5,418 nucleotides of DNA from Elusimicrobia bacterium RIFCSPLOWO2_01_FULL_60_11. Lineage in GTDB: Bacteria > Elusimicrobiota > Elusimicrobia > 2-02-FULL-39-32. The DNA lies in the NCBI GenBank assembly GCA_001800085.1, contig MGUS01000082.1:6742-12159 (forward strand). Direction: 5' to 3'. The notes beneath the pieces are model-generated. The model was given only the letters and a program-made list of their open reading frames with translations, was not told the DNA's origin and searched no databases. The position numbers and the translations under genes are program-made. This document shows, in pieces, positions 1-5,418 of the stretch (the first letter of the stretch is position 1; every line of letters begins with the position of its first letter).

Positions 1-1
1 C

Positions 2-1540
2 TACCTGGCCGCCTCCGATCTCTACGACGTGGACGCGGAAGAGCTGACCGCGCTCACGCAGGCCGCCTCCAAAGCCAAACTGCCCCTGTCCGAGATCTTC
101 CGCGGACGGCCTGAGAAAAAAATAAAAGGGCTCTGCGAGGACCTCTCCAGGTTCCGCAAACTTTCCCTGAAAGTCCCCACGGGCGTCCTCCTCTACCAGT
201 ATCTGGACGAGAAAGGCGTATTCAGGCGGCTCGCGGAATCGAACGACTGGAGCGCCGCGAAGGAGGCCCAGAACCTCCAGAGCTTCTTCGGCATGATCAA
301 GCGCTTCTCCCAGGTGGCCCGCTACGACCGCCTGCACACGTTCGTGAGCTACCTGGAATCCTTGAGGCAGGCGGGCGAAGACCCGGCCGGCTCCGACATC
401 TCCCAAGATGACAACGCGGTGCGGGTGCTCACCGTCCACGCGGCCAAGGGGCTTGAATTCGAGACGGTCTTCCTGGCGGGGTTGGAGCAGGAGCGTTTCC
501 CCGCTCGCAACATGCCGGAACGCATCGAGCTCCCGGACGACCTGGTGCGGGACATCCTGCCTTCGGGGGACTATCATTTGCAGGAAGAGCGCCGTCTCTT
601 CTATGTGGGCATGACCCGCGCCAAGACCGAACTCATCCTGACTTCCGCGAGGAACCTGGGAGGGCGCAAATCCTGGAAGCCGTCCCAGTTCGTGCTGGAA
701 GCCCTGGACCGCCCCCTGGCGGACGAGAAGACGCTCAAGACGAGTCCGCTCGATTCGCTCAAGGCCTTTCAAAACCACCCGCAACCCCTGGAAACGAATG
801 AGCCCGAAAGAGAGACCGTCCTCTCCGCCACGGCCGTGGAGGACTACCTGCGCTGCCCCCTGCGCTACAAATTCTCGAGGGTGGTCAAGATCCCGGTCCT
901 CATGCACCACACGGCGGTCTTCGGCACGGCGGTCCATGAATCTCTCAAGGCCTACAATGCGGCGCGGCGGGACGAAAAAACTTTCAGCATGAAACAGCTT
1001 CTCGGCATCTTCGAGAATTCCTGGAAGAGCGAAGGGTTCATCTCCCGGGAGCACGAGGACAGGCGCTACCAGGAAGGGCTCGACATGCTTCGAGCCCATT
1101 TTAAAAGGGAGCAGAAGTCCAAGAGCCGGCCTTCCTTCGTGGAGCAAGGCTTCAAGATGAACGCTGCGGGGGCCAGGATCATCGGGCGCTGGGACCGCAT
1201 CGACCTGGGAAAAGAATCCTCCGTCATCGATTACAAGACCTCGGACGTCAAGGATGAAAAGGCCGCGCAGGCCAAGGCCAAAGACAGCCGCCAGCTGGGA
1301 CTCTACGCCATGGCCTTCGAAAAAAAGTTCGGCAAGTTGCCCGATAAATTGACCCTTCATTTTGTAAAATTCGGTATCGAGGGGACCGTGCGCCCCACCC
1401 CCCGGTGGATGGAAGGGATGCTCGAGGACGCCGAGAAAGCCGTCCGGGGCGTCTCACAAGGAAACTATGACCCGAACCCAAGTTATGGATGCCGCACCTG
1501 CCCTTATGAAAAGATCTGCCCCGCATTGCGGAAGGGGTAG
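2..1540 (+). CDS. UvrD/PcrA-family helicase with C-terminal Fe-S PD-(D/E)XK nuclease domain (5' partial)
   Basis: This is the C-terminal part of a superfamily 1 DNA helicase-nuclease, the type that unwinds and resects DNA ends for recombination (AdnB, AddAB and RecB relatives). The frame is open from base 2, so the gene begins upstream; the GTG at 29 is only an internal codon. Counting that codon as residue 1, helicase motif V is at 131-144 (TVHAAKGLEF) and motif VI at 186-200 (EERRLFYVGMTRAK). The nuclease domain runs from about 265 to the end: H303 (GTAVHESL), D389 (GRWDRID), D401-Y-K403 (VIDYKTS) and the QLGLYA helix at 422-427. C276 together with C488, C491 and C497 (CRTCPYEKIC) gives the four-cysteine pattern that holds a 4Fe-4S cluster in AddB and Cas4-type nucleases. 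All catalytic residues in view are intact. The Walker A and N-terminal motifs lie outside the window, so whether this is AdnB-like, AddA-like or a separate family cannot be settled. It ends 2 bases before the next gene. Confidence 0.9.
   Translation, partial: YLAASDLYDVDAEELTALTQAASKAKLPLSEIFRGRPEKKIKGLCEDLSRFRKLSLKVPTGVLLYQYLDEKGVFRRLAESNDWSAAKEAQNLQSFFGMIKRFSQVARYDRLHTFVSYLESLRQAGEDPAGSDISQDDNAVRVLTVHAAKGLEFETVFLAGLEQERFPARNMPERIELPDDLVRDILPSGDYHLQEERRLFYVGMTRAKTELILTSARNLGGRKSWKPSQFVLEALDRPLADEKTLKTSPLDSLKAFQNHPQPLETNEPERETVLSATAVEDYLRCPLRYKFSRVVKIPVLMHHTAVFGTAVHESLKAYNAARRDEKTFSMKQLLGIFENSWKSEGFISREHEDRRYQEGLDMLRAHFKREQKSKSRPSFVEQGFKMNAAGARIIGRWDRIDLGKESSVIDYKTSDVKDEKAAQAKAKDSRQLGLYAMAFEKKFGKLPDKLTLHFVKFGIEGTVRPTPRWMEGMLEDAEKAVRGVSQGNYDPNPSYGCRTCPYEKICPALRKG
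1531..1537 (+). promoter_or_regulatory. Shine-Dalgarno for the RmuC-like gene, inside the helicase 3' end
   Basis: The purine run GAAGGGG covers the last sense codons of the helicase gene and lies 5 bases before the ATG at 1543. It supports that start and suggests translational coupling. Because it belongs to the helicase coding sequence, it may have served trmL before the AT-rich gene came to lie between them (inference). Confidence 0.5.
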
Positions 1541-1542
1541 GC

Positions 1543-2775
1543 ATGGATATTAAATTCGAGAAACTGTCCCTATTCTTTGAACGTGTCAAAACGCTGTCCT
1601 TCTGGCAGCGTATTTTCGGCTGGACATCCTTCAAGGCCTTGAGTTACGAGGCCTACAATGAATTCAACGATCTAGTCGCTAGTTTTAACACAAGCAAAGA
1701 CAACATTGATCGCCTAAGTCACGATAAGGTCATTGCTGAAACAAATTACAGAAATCTCGAAAAGAATCACAATTCCGTATTGGCCGAGAATGTAAAGCTG
1801 AAAGAGGAAATTACTAGGATCAATCATGATCTAGTCAAATTCAGAGATGAAAATACCGGCTTTAAATCTTCAGCGGAGAACAGACTGAAGGAATATGAAA
1901 ATAAGGTCGCAATCCTACACTCCATGCAAAAGAGATCGGAGGAAAACGAAGCAAAGATACATAGTGACAGGGAAAGAGAAATTTCTGAAAAATTCAATTT
2001 AATGAAACAAACCTGGGCAAAACACGAATCTCATGTAGAGTCAGCCATTAAAGACATCTGCAAAAAACATACGATTGAATATATTGATAAGGAAAAAGTC
2101 CCTTTCAAAGGTAAGCCAGACAACTCCATAAAAATATGTGATGAATACATTATTTTTGATGCCAAGAGTCCAGCATCTGATGACCTGGAGAACTTTCCAA
2201 CATATATACGAACTCAGGCCGAATCAGTCAAAAAATACATAAAGGAAGAAAATGTAAAAAAGGACATATTTCTCGTTATCCCCTCCAATACAATTGAAGT
2301 TGTCAATCAATTCACATTCAATATGGCAGATTATTATGTGTATGTCGTTACGCCAGATTCACTTGAACCCATCATTCTTAGTCTTAAGAAGCTCGAGGAT
2401 TATGAATTCTTAAACGAACTGACCCCGGAGGAACGAGAAAACATATGTAGAGTCATTGGAAAATTTGCACATGCCGTAAAAAGAAGAATGCAAATTGATG
2501 TTTATTTCATGAGGCATTTTATTGAGATACTGGCCAAAAGTGAAGCAGAACTGCCAAAAGATATCTTTGATAAAGCGGTAGAAATTGAAACGTCAGAAAA
2601 ATTAAACCCACCACAAGAGAAAAGGGCAAAGCAAATTCCATCTAAAGAGCTAGAAGCGGATGCTCGAAAAATCATCAAGGAAGTAGAAGCAAGGGCGATA
2701 GCTTCCCCTCCGTCAATCGAGAAGAGCATTGAGAGCATTCCCCTTTACAATATCGAAGAAAAGGACAAGCGGTAG
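1543..2775 (+). CDS. Coiled-coil protein with RmuC-like PD-(D/E)XK nuclease core, probably horizontally acquired
   Basis: The product is a 410-residue charged, soluble protein with no signal peptide or membrane segment. Residues 1-45 are an aromatic-rich head (FWQRIFGW at 20-27). Residues about 50-165 are a long Lys/Glu-rich predicted coiled coil. Residues about 166-290 resemble the RmuC nuclease core: K191-P-D193, then a beta strand with D206-A-K208 (IIFDAKSP), matching the RPDxxV...VxDxK pattern of RmuC. Next come a hydrophobic strand (DIFLVIPS, 241-248) and a YVVTPDSLEPII segment (267-278) like the RmuC 'SPTTL' strand and helix. The tail (about 335-410) is charged and low in hydrophobics. 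RmuC proteins are predicted nucleases linked to limiting DNA rearrangement. This one lacks the usual N-terminal membrane anchor and the GxWGE-like motif, so it is a divergent relative and its function is unknown. The body is AT-rich (16 G/C of 60 at 2221-2280), unlike both neighbours. ATG 1543 is chosen because it is the first start after the helicase stop and has a well-placed Shine-Dalgarno. Confidence 0.75.
   Translation: MDIKFEKLSLFFERVKTLSFWQRIFGWTSFKALSYEAYNEFNDLVASFNTSKDNIDRLSHDKVIAETNYRNLEKNHNSVLAENVKLKEEITRINHDLVKFRDENTGFKSSAENRLKEYENKVAILHSMQKRSEENEAKIHSDREREISEKFNLMKQTWAKHESHVESAIKDICKKHTIEYIDKEKVPFKGKPDNSIKICDEYIIFDAKSPASDDLENFPTYIRTQAESVKKYIKEENVKKDIFLVIPSNTIEVVNQFTFNMADYYVYVVTPDSLEPIILSLKKLEDYEFLNELTPEERENICRVIGKFAHAVKRRMQIDVYFMRHFIEILAKSEAELPKDIFDKAVEIETSEKLNPPQEKRAKQIPSKELEADARKIIKEVEARAIASPPSIEKSIESIPLYNIEEKDKR
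2761..2765 (+). promoter_or_regulatory. Possible Shine-Dalgarno for trmL within the RmuC-like gene
   Basis: AAGGA lies 11 bases before the trmL ATG at 2777, inside the last codons of the upstream gene. The spacing is slightly long, so this is a weak site. TrmL translation probably also relies on ribosomes ending at the stop codon one base upstream of its start. Confidence 0.35.
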
Positions 2776-2776
2776 C

Positions 2777-3283
2777 ATGAGCGCGAGCGGCGTCCATGTC
2801 GTATTGGTCGAGCCCGAGATCCCCGGCAACACGGGGAATGTGGGACGCACCTGCGTGGCCACGGGGAGCGCGCTCCATCTCGTGGGCCGTCTTGGGTTCT
2901 CGCTGGACGACAAATACTTGAAGCGTTCCGGGCTGGACTACTGGCCCAATGTGGATTTAAAAATCCACAAGGATTGGGACTCTTTCCTGGAGACCCTGCC
3001 CGAGGACGCGCGGCTCTATTTCTTCGAGAAGGACGGCCCCAGGAATTTTTGGGACGCGGAATTCGCCCCCGAGTCCTACCTCGTCTTCGGGTCGGAGACA
3101 TCGGGTTTCTCCAAGCGCATTTTAGAGGAGAACGGGGACCTTTTCATCCGCATCCCCATGACCGGCCCCGTCCGCTCACTCAACCTCTCCAGCTCCGCCG
3201 CCGTGGCGGTCTACGAGGCGCTACGGCAAATGAATGCCGTGGTCGTAGGGAACGGTCGCGACCGTTCCCTACCGCACAGATAA
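2777..3283 (+). CDS. trmL: tRNA (cytidine/uridine-34-2'-O)-methyltransferase TrmL
   Basis: TrmL is a small SPOUT-fold enzyme that uses S-adenosylmethionine to 2'-O-methylate the wobble base 34 of certain leucine tRNAs. The 168-residue product shows the family landmarks in order: N-terminal strand VLVEPEIPGNTGNVGR (9-24), GLDYW (52-56), the cofactor-knot loops FGSETSGF (104-111) and IPM (126-128), and RSLNLSSSAAVAVYEALRQ (133-151). The ATG at 2777 is chosen because the family begins a few residues before the VLxxPEIPxNTGN strand; an in-frame ATG at 2729 would only add residues from the upstream gene's end. Normal family sequence stops near residue 153. The remaining tail (V155 to R168) is read mostly from a 28-bp palindrome and is probably an acquired, non-functional extension. 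The gene is GC-rich like the backbone, starts one base after the upstream stop and ends 8 bases before def. Assignment to TrmL rather than another SPOUT enzyme rests on the close match over the whole length. Confidence 0.92.
   Translation: MSASGVHVVLVEPEIPGNTGNVGRTCVATGSALHLVGRLGFSLDDKYLKRSGLDYWPNVDLKIHKDWDSFLETLPEDARLYFFEKDGPRNFWDAEFAPESYLVFGSETSGFSKRILEENGDLFIRIPMTGPVRSLNLSSSAAVAVYEALRQMNAVVVGNGRDRSLPHR
3245..3272. repeat. Perfect 28-bp palindrome overlapping the trmL 3' end
   Basis: The left arm GTAGGGAACGGTCG is followed directly by its exact reverse complement, centred on TCGCGA (between 3258 and 3259). Symmetry breaks at the next base on each side (C at 3244, C at 3273). As RNA it can form a 12-bp stem with a CGCG loop. 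It lies wholly within trmL codons 157-166. There is no T-run after it, so it is not a standard intrinsic terminator. Size, perfect symmetry and position at a gene end are typical of REP-like or MITE-like dispersed palindromes. Only one copy is present in this window, so the repeat status is inferred. Confidence 0.85.
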
Positions 3284-3291
3284 GGCCATTC

Positions 3292-3801
3292 ATGGCCCTC
3301 CGAAAGATCGTCAAGCACGGCGACCCCGTCCTCCGCAGGAAATGCCTCGCGGTCAAGCAGATCGACAAGGAGATCCTGCGCCTCATCGACGACATGTTCG
3401 AGACCATGTACGACGCCCCGGGCATAGGTCTCGCCGCCAACCAGATCGGGGTGCCTTTGAGACTGGCCGTCATCGACATCCAGGAGAACGGCAAGAAATC
3501 CCCGATCGTGCTCATCAACCCCAAGGTCGTGGAGCTCAAGGGCCGGCTCTTCGAAGAGGAAGGTTGCCTCTCCATCCCGGGTTTTTTGGCGCCGGTCAAG
3601 CGCTACGCCTTCGCCAAGGTCGAAGCGCTGAATGAAAAAGGGTTCCCCGTCACGCTCACGGGCGAGGGGCTCCTCTCCCGGGCATTCCAGCACGAGACCG
3701 ACCATCTCATCGGAAAATTCTTCGTGGACCGCGCCTCCCTGCTCAAGCGGCTCCGCATGTACGGCGCCATCCGCCGCTACAAGAAGACCCACCCCTGGTA
3801 G
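3292..3801 (+). CDS. def: Peptide deformylase
   Basis: Def is the cytoplasmic metalloenzyme that removes the formyl group from the N-terminal methionine of new proteins. The 169-residue product has all three signature motifs: GIGLAANQ (44-51), EGCLS (90-94) and QHETDH (133-138). The expected metal ligands are C92, H134 and H138, with E135 as catalytic base and Q51 in the active site. The length is normal for the family. The ATG at 3292 is chosen because the product MALRKIVKHGDPVLR begins like typical deformylases; a weak AAGG Shine-Dalgarno lies at 3282-3285. The open frame extends upstream through trmL in another frame, but that extension has no family resemblance. The def-fmt pairing is a very common bacterial arrangement and supports both calls. 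The palindrome ending 19 bases upstream could fold near its ribosome binding site. Confidence 0.97.
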   Translation: MALRKIVKHGDPVLRRKCLAVKQIDKEILRLIDDMFETMYDAPGIGLAANQIGVPLRLAVIDIQENGKKSPIVLINPKVVELKGRLFEEEGCLSIPGFLAPVKRYAFAKVEALNEKGFPVTLTGEGLLSRAFQHETDHLIGKFFVDRASLLKRLRMYGAIRRYKKTHPW

Positions 3802-3803
3802 AT

Positions 3804-4733
3804 GTGAAGACCGTCTTTTGGGGAACGCCCGAGGCCGCCGTCCCCTTCCTCGGATATCTTCTTAAAAACCATGAAGTCGTTGCCGCCGTCACGCAGCCCG
3901 ACAAGCCGGCGCGCCGGGGAAATGAGCTCCAAAAATCTCCCGTAAAGATCCTGGCGGAGGAACACGGCATCCCCGTCCTCCAGCCCTCCGATTTGAAAGA
4001 CCCGTCGTTCATCTCCCGGCTCAATGGATTCAAGGCGGAAACCGGCATCGTGGTGGCCTACGGCCGGATCCTTCCCTCCGGCGTGATATCGGCCTTCCCC
4101 AAAGGCCTCTACAACATCCACTTCTCGCTTCTGCCCCAGCTCCGGGGAGCCGCCCCCATCCAATGGGCGATCTTGAACGGCCTCAAAAAAACAGGCGTCT
4201 GCTCGTTCAAGATATCCGAGACCCTGGACACCGGGGAGATATTTTCGCGGCGCGAAGTCGGGTTGTCCCCGGACGAAACGTCCCTCACCCTGAAAAAGAA
4301 GCTCATCCCCCTTGGGATCGAAGCGCTTGAAGAGACGCTCCGCACCATCGGAACGGGCCGGACGCGCGGGGAGCCGCAAGCGGGCACATCCACTTACGCT
4401 CCCAAGATAAAAAAAGAGGACGCTAGGATCGACTGGCGCGCTTCCGCCGCCGAGATCGACAGGAAGGTCCGCGCTTTGGCCCTGCTGGGCGCCTTCTGCG
4501 CGGCGCCGGACGGCAAGGTCTTGAAGATCATTTCGGCCAGGCCTTTGGAAGGCCCCGCCAACGGCGACCCCGGGACCGTGGCCTCCATTGATGGGAAGAA
4601 CGGCTTTGTGATAAAATGCGGGACAGGGAGCCTCCTCGTCACACGGGTGCGTCCGGAAGGCAAGAACGAGATGGATGCCTGGCCCTATCTGCAGGGCCAT
4701 CCCCTGAAACCCGGCGACTGTTTCCGCATCTAA
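3804..4733 (+). CDS. fmt: Methionyl-tRNA formyltransferase
   Basis: Fmt transfers a formyl group from 10-formyltetrahydrofolate to Met-tRNA(fMet), making the initiator used by bacterial ribosomes. The 309-residue product is full length. The N-terminal Rossmann domain starts VFWGTPEAAVP (4-14). The folate and catalytic region carries N104, H106, the SLLP loop (108-111) and D142 in LDTGEI. The C-terminal tRNA-binding domain follows YAPKIKKEDARIDW (about 198-211) and ends with PEGKNEMDAW...LQGHPLKPGD, as expected. The start is a GTG at 3804, two bases after the def stop; alignment of the VFxGTPExAVP strand fixes it. The ATG at 3802 is out of frame and followed at once by TGA. No good Shine-Dalgarno is visible, so translation is probably coupled to def. 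Confidence 0.97.
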   Translation: MKTVFWGTPEAAVPFLGYLLKNHEVVAAVTQPDKPARRGNELQKSPVKILAEEHGIPVLQPSDLKDPSFISRLNGFKAETGIVVAYGRILPSGVISAFPKGLYNIHFSLLPQLRGAAPIQWAILNGLKKTGVCSFKISETLDTGEIFSRREVGLSPDETSLTLKKKLIPLGIEALEETLRTIGTGRTRGEPQAGTSTYAPKIKKEDARIDWRASAAEIDRKVRALALLGAFCAAPDGKVLKIISARPLEGPANGDPGTVASIDGKNGFVIKCGTGSLLVTRVRPEGKNEMDAWPYLQGHPLKPGDCFRI

Positions 4734-4741
4734 GCAAATTC

Positions 4742-4748
4742 AAGGAGG
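4742..4748 (+). promoter_or_regulatory. Strong Shine-Dalgarno for htpX
   Basis: AAGGAGG, a near-complete anti-16S match, ends 10 bases before the ATG at 4759. It is the best ribosome binding site in the window and suits a gene that is not directly coupled to its upstream neighbour. It lies in the 25-base fmt-htpX gap, which shows no terminator hairpin. Confidence 0.8.
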
Positions 4749-4758
4749 CACAAGATCT

Positions 4759-5418
4759 ATGAATATATTCAAAACGTTCGCACTCATGTTCGGGCTTCTC
4801 CTGCTGCTCATGCTCATCGGAGAGCTCATCGGCGGCGTCCAGGGGATGATGACCTTCTTCGTCATCGGCCTGGCCATCAACTTCGTCTCTTATTGGTTCT
4901 CGGACAAGATCGTCCTCAAGATGTACGGCGCCAAGCCGGCCTCGGAGGAGGAACTGCCCCAGGTCCACCGCATCGTCAAAGAGCTGGCGCGGAAAGCCCG
5001 GATCCCCATGCCCAAGGTCTGCCGGATGGATTCCCCCATGCAGAACGCCTTCGCCACGGGCCGCGACCCCGAGCACGCGGCCGTGGTCGTGACCACGGGG
5101 ATCTTGAAGGCCCTCGATGAAAAGGAACTGACCGGGGTCCTCGGCCATGAGTTGTCCCATGTCCTCAACCGCGACATCCTCATCTCAACGGTGGCCGCGG
5201 CGATAGCCGGGGCCATCTCGATGCTCTCCAGAAGCGCGCTTTGGTTCGGGGGCGGAAGGAACGACCGCGATGAAGGCGGCAACCCGCTCGTCCTCCTCTT
5301 CATCGCCATTTTGGCCCCCTTGGCGGCCATGGTCATACAGATGGCCATATCCCGCTCGCGCGAATACGCCGCCGATGATTCGGGCGCGCGCCTCACCGGC
5401 CTGCCGCTCTCCCTGGCC
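4759..5418 (+). CDS. htpX: HtpX-family membrane M48 zinc metalloprotease (3' partial)
   Basis: HtpX is a zinc endopeptidase of the cytoplasmic membrane that helps degrade misfolded membrane proteins, alongside FtsH. The 220 codons in view start MNIFKTFALMFGLLLLLM and contain two N-terminal membrane helices (about 5-26 and 30-47), followed by SYWFSDKIVLKMYGA, which is highly characteristic of HtpX. Further on are SPMQNAFATG, the zinc and catalytic motif HELSH (130-134) with NRDILIST after it, a third membrane helix (about 141-158), a fourth (about 181-198), and SREYAADDSGA with the likely third zinc ligand E202. All catalytic residues are present. The frame is still open at the window edge; the family is usually about 280-300 residues, so roughly a quarter is missing. 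The start is set by a strong Shine-Dalgarno and the family N-terminus. Confidence 0.96.
   Translation, partial: MNIFKTFALMFGLLLLLMLIGELIGGVQGMMTFFVIGLAINFVSYWFSDKIVLKMYGAKPASEEELPQVHRIVKELARKARIPMPKVCRMDSPMQNAFATGRDPEHAAVVVTTGILKALDEKELTGVLGHELSHVLNRDILISTVAAAIAGAISMLSRSALWFGGGRNDRDEGGNPLVLLFIAILAPLAAMVIQMAISRSREYAADDSGARLTGLPLSLA

Noticed and set aside
29..31. GTG as the start of the helicase gene
   Set aside because: The frame is open to the window edge and the product lacks the N-terminal helicase motifs, so the real start is upstream.
2729..2731. ATG as an upstream start for trmL
   Set aside because: It adds 16 residues inside the preceding gene with no family match; the ATG at 2777 places the conserved first strand correctly.
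2729..2751. Possible promoter (TTGAGA and TACAAT) ahead of trmL
   Set aside because: The spacer is only 11 bases, far from the usual 17, and AT-rich coding DNA yields such hexamers by chance.
3245..3272. Palindrome as a rho-independent terminator
   Set aside because: No T-run follows it and the next gene, def, starts 19 bases later on the same strand.
3211..3792. 193-codon minus-strand open frame opposite def
   Set aside because: Shadow of def; the product is a reverse reading of the deformylase motifs with no features of its own.
3777..4700. 307-codon open frame on the minus strand opposite fmt
   Set aside because: It mirrors the codon phase of the GC-rich fmt gene, has no recognisable family sequence, and fmt on the plus strand is unmistakable.
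4639..5396. Minus-strand open frames opposite the fmt end and htpX
   Set aside because: The plus strand encodes a clear HtpX with HELSH motif and strong Shine-Dalgarno; the reverse frames show no family sequence.

Overview
The window is a single co-directional (+) gene string with almost no non-coding DNA. In order: the 3' part of a UvrD-family helicase fused to an Fe-S PD-(D/E)XK nuclease; an AT-rich gene for a soluble coiled-coil protein with an RmuC-like nuclease core; trmL (tRNA wobble 2'-O-methyltransferase); def (peptide deformylase); fmt (Met-tRNA formyltransferase); and the 5' part of htpX (membrane M48 metalloprotease). Gaps between genes are 2, 1, 8, 2 and 25 bases. There is no terminator-like hairpin with a T-run and no convincing internal promoter, so it looks like one operon or a chain of coupled genes. 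No tRNA, rRNA, CRISPR array, transposase or stretch over 300 bases without a gene was seen.

The host is a bacterium: formyl-Met initiation genes def and fmt, Shine-Dalgarno sites, ATG/GTG starts. The backbone is GC-rich; a hand count of 4141-4200 gives 36 G/C of 60. The genes are conserved but not diagnostic of a phylum. A poorly cultured lineage such as Omnitrophota or Elusimicrobiota, or a deltaproteobacterium-like group, is possible, but that is only an impression.

Functionally the string mixes DNA-end processing (helicase-nuclease), translation initiation and tRNA modification (trmL, def, fmt; def and fmt act on opposite ends of the formyl-methionine cycle), and membrane protein quality control (htpX).

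Two things break the housekeeping pattern. First, the second gene (1543-2775) is far more AT-rich than its neighbours (16 G/C of 60 at 2221-2280). It sits precisely between the helicase stop and the trmL start, with near-identical junctions (GGTAGGCATG and GGTAGCATG). It looks like a clean insertion of a foreign RmuC-like nuclease next to a recombination helicase. Second, a perfect 28-bp palindrome (3245-3272) lies inside the last codons of trmL, just ahead of def. It appears to be a small dispersed-type repeat that has rewritten the TrmL C-terminus.
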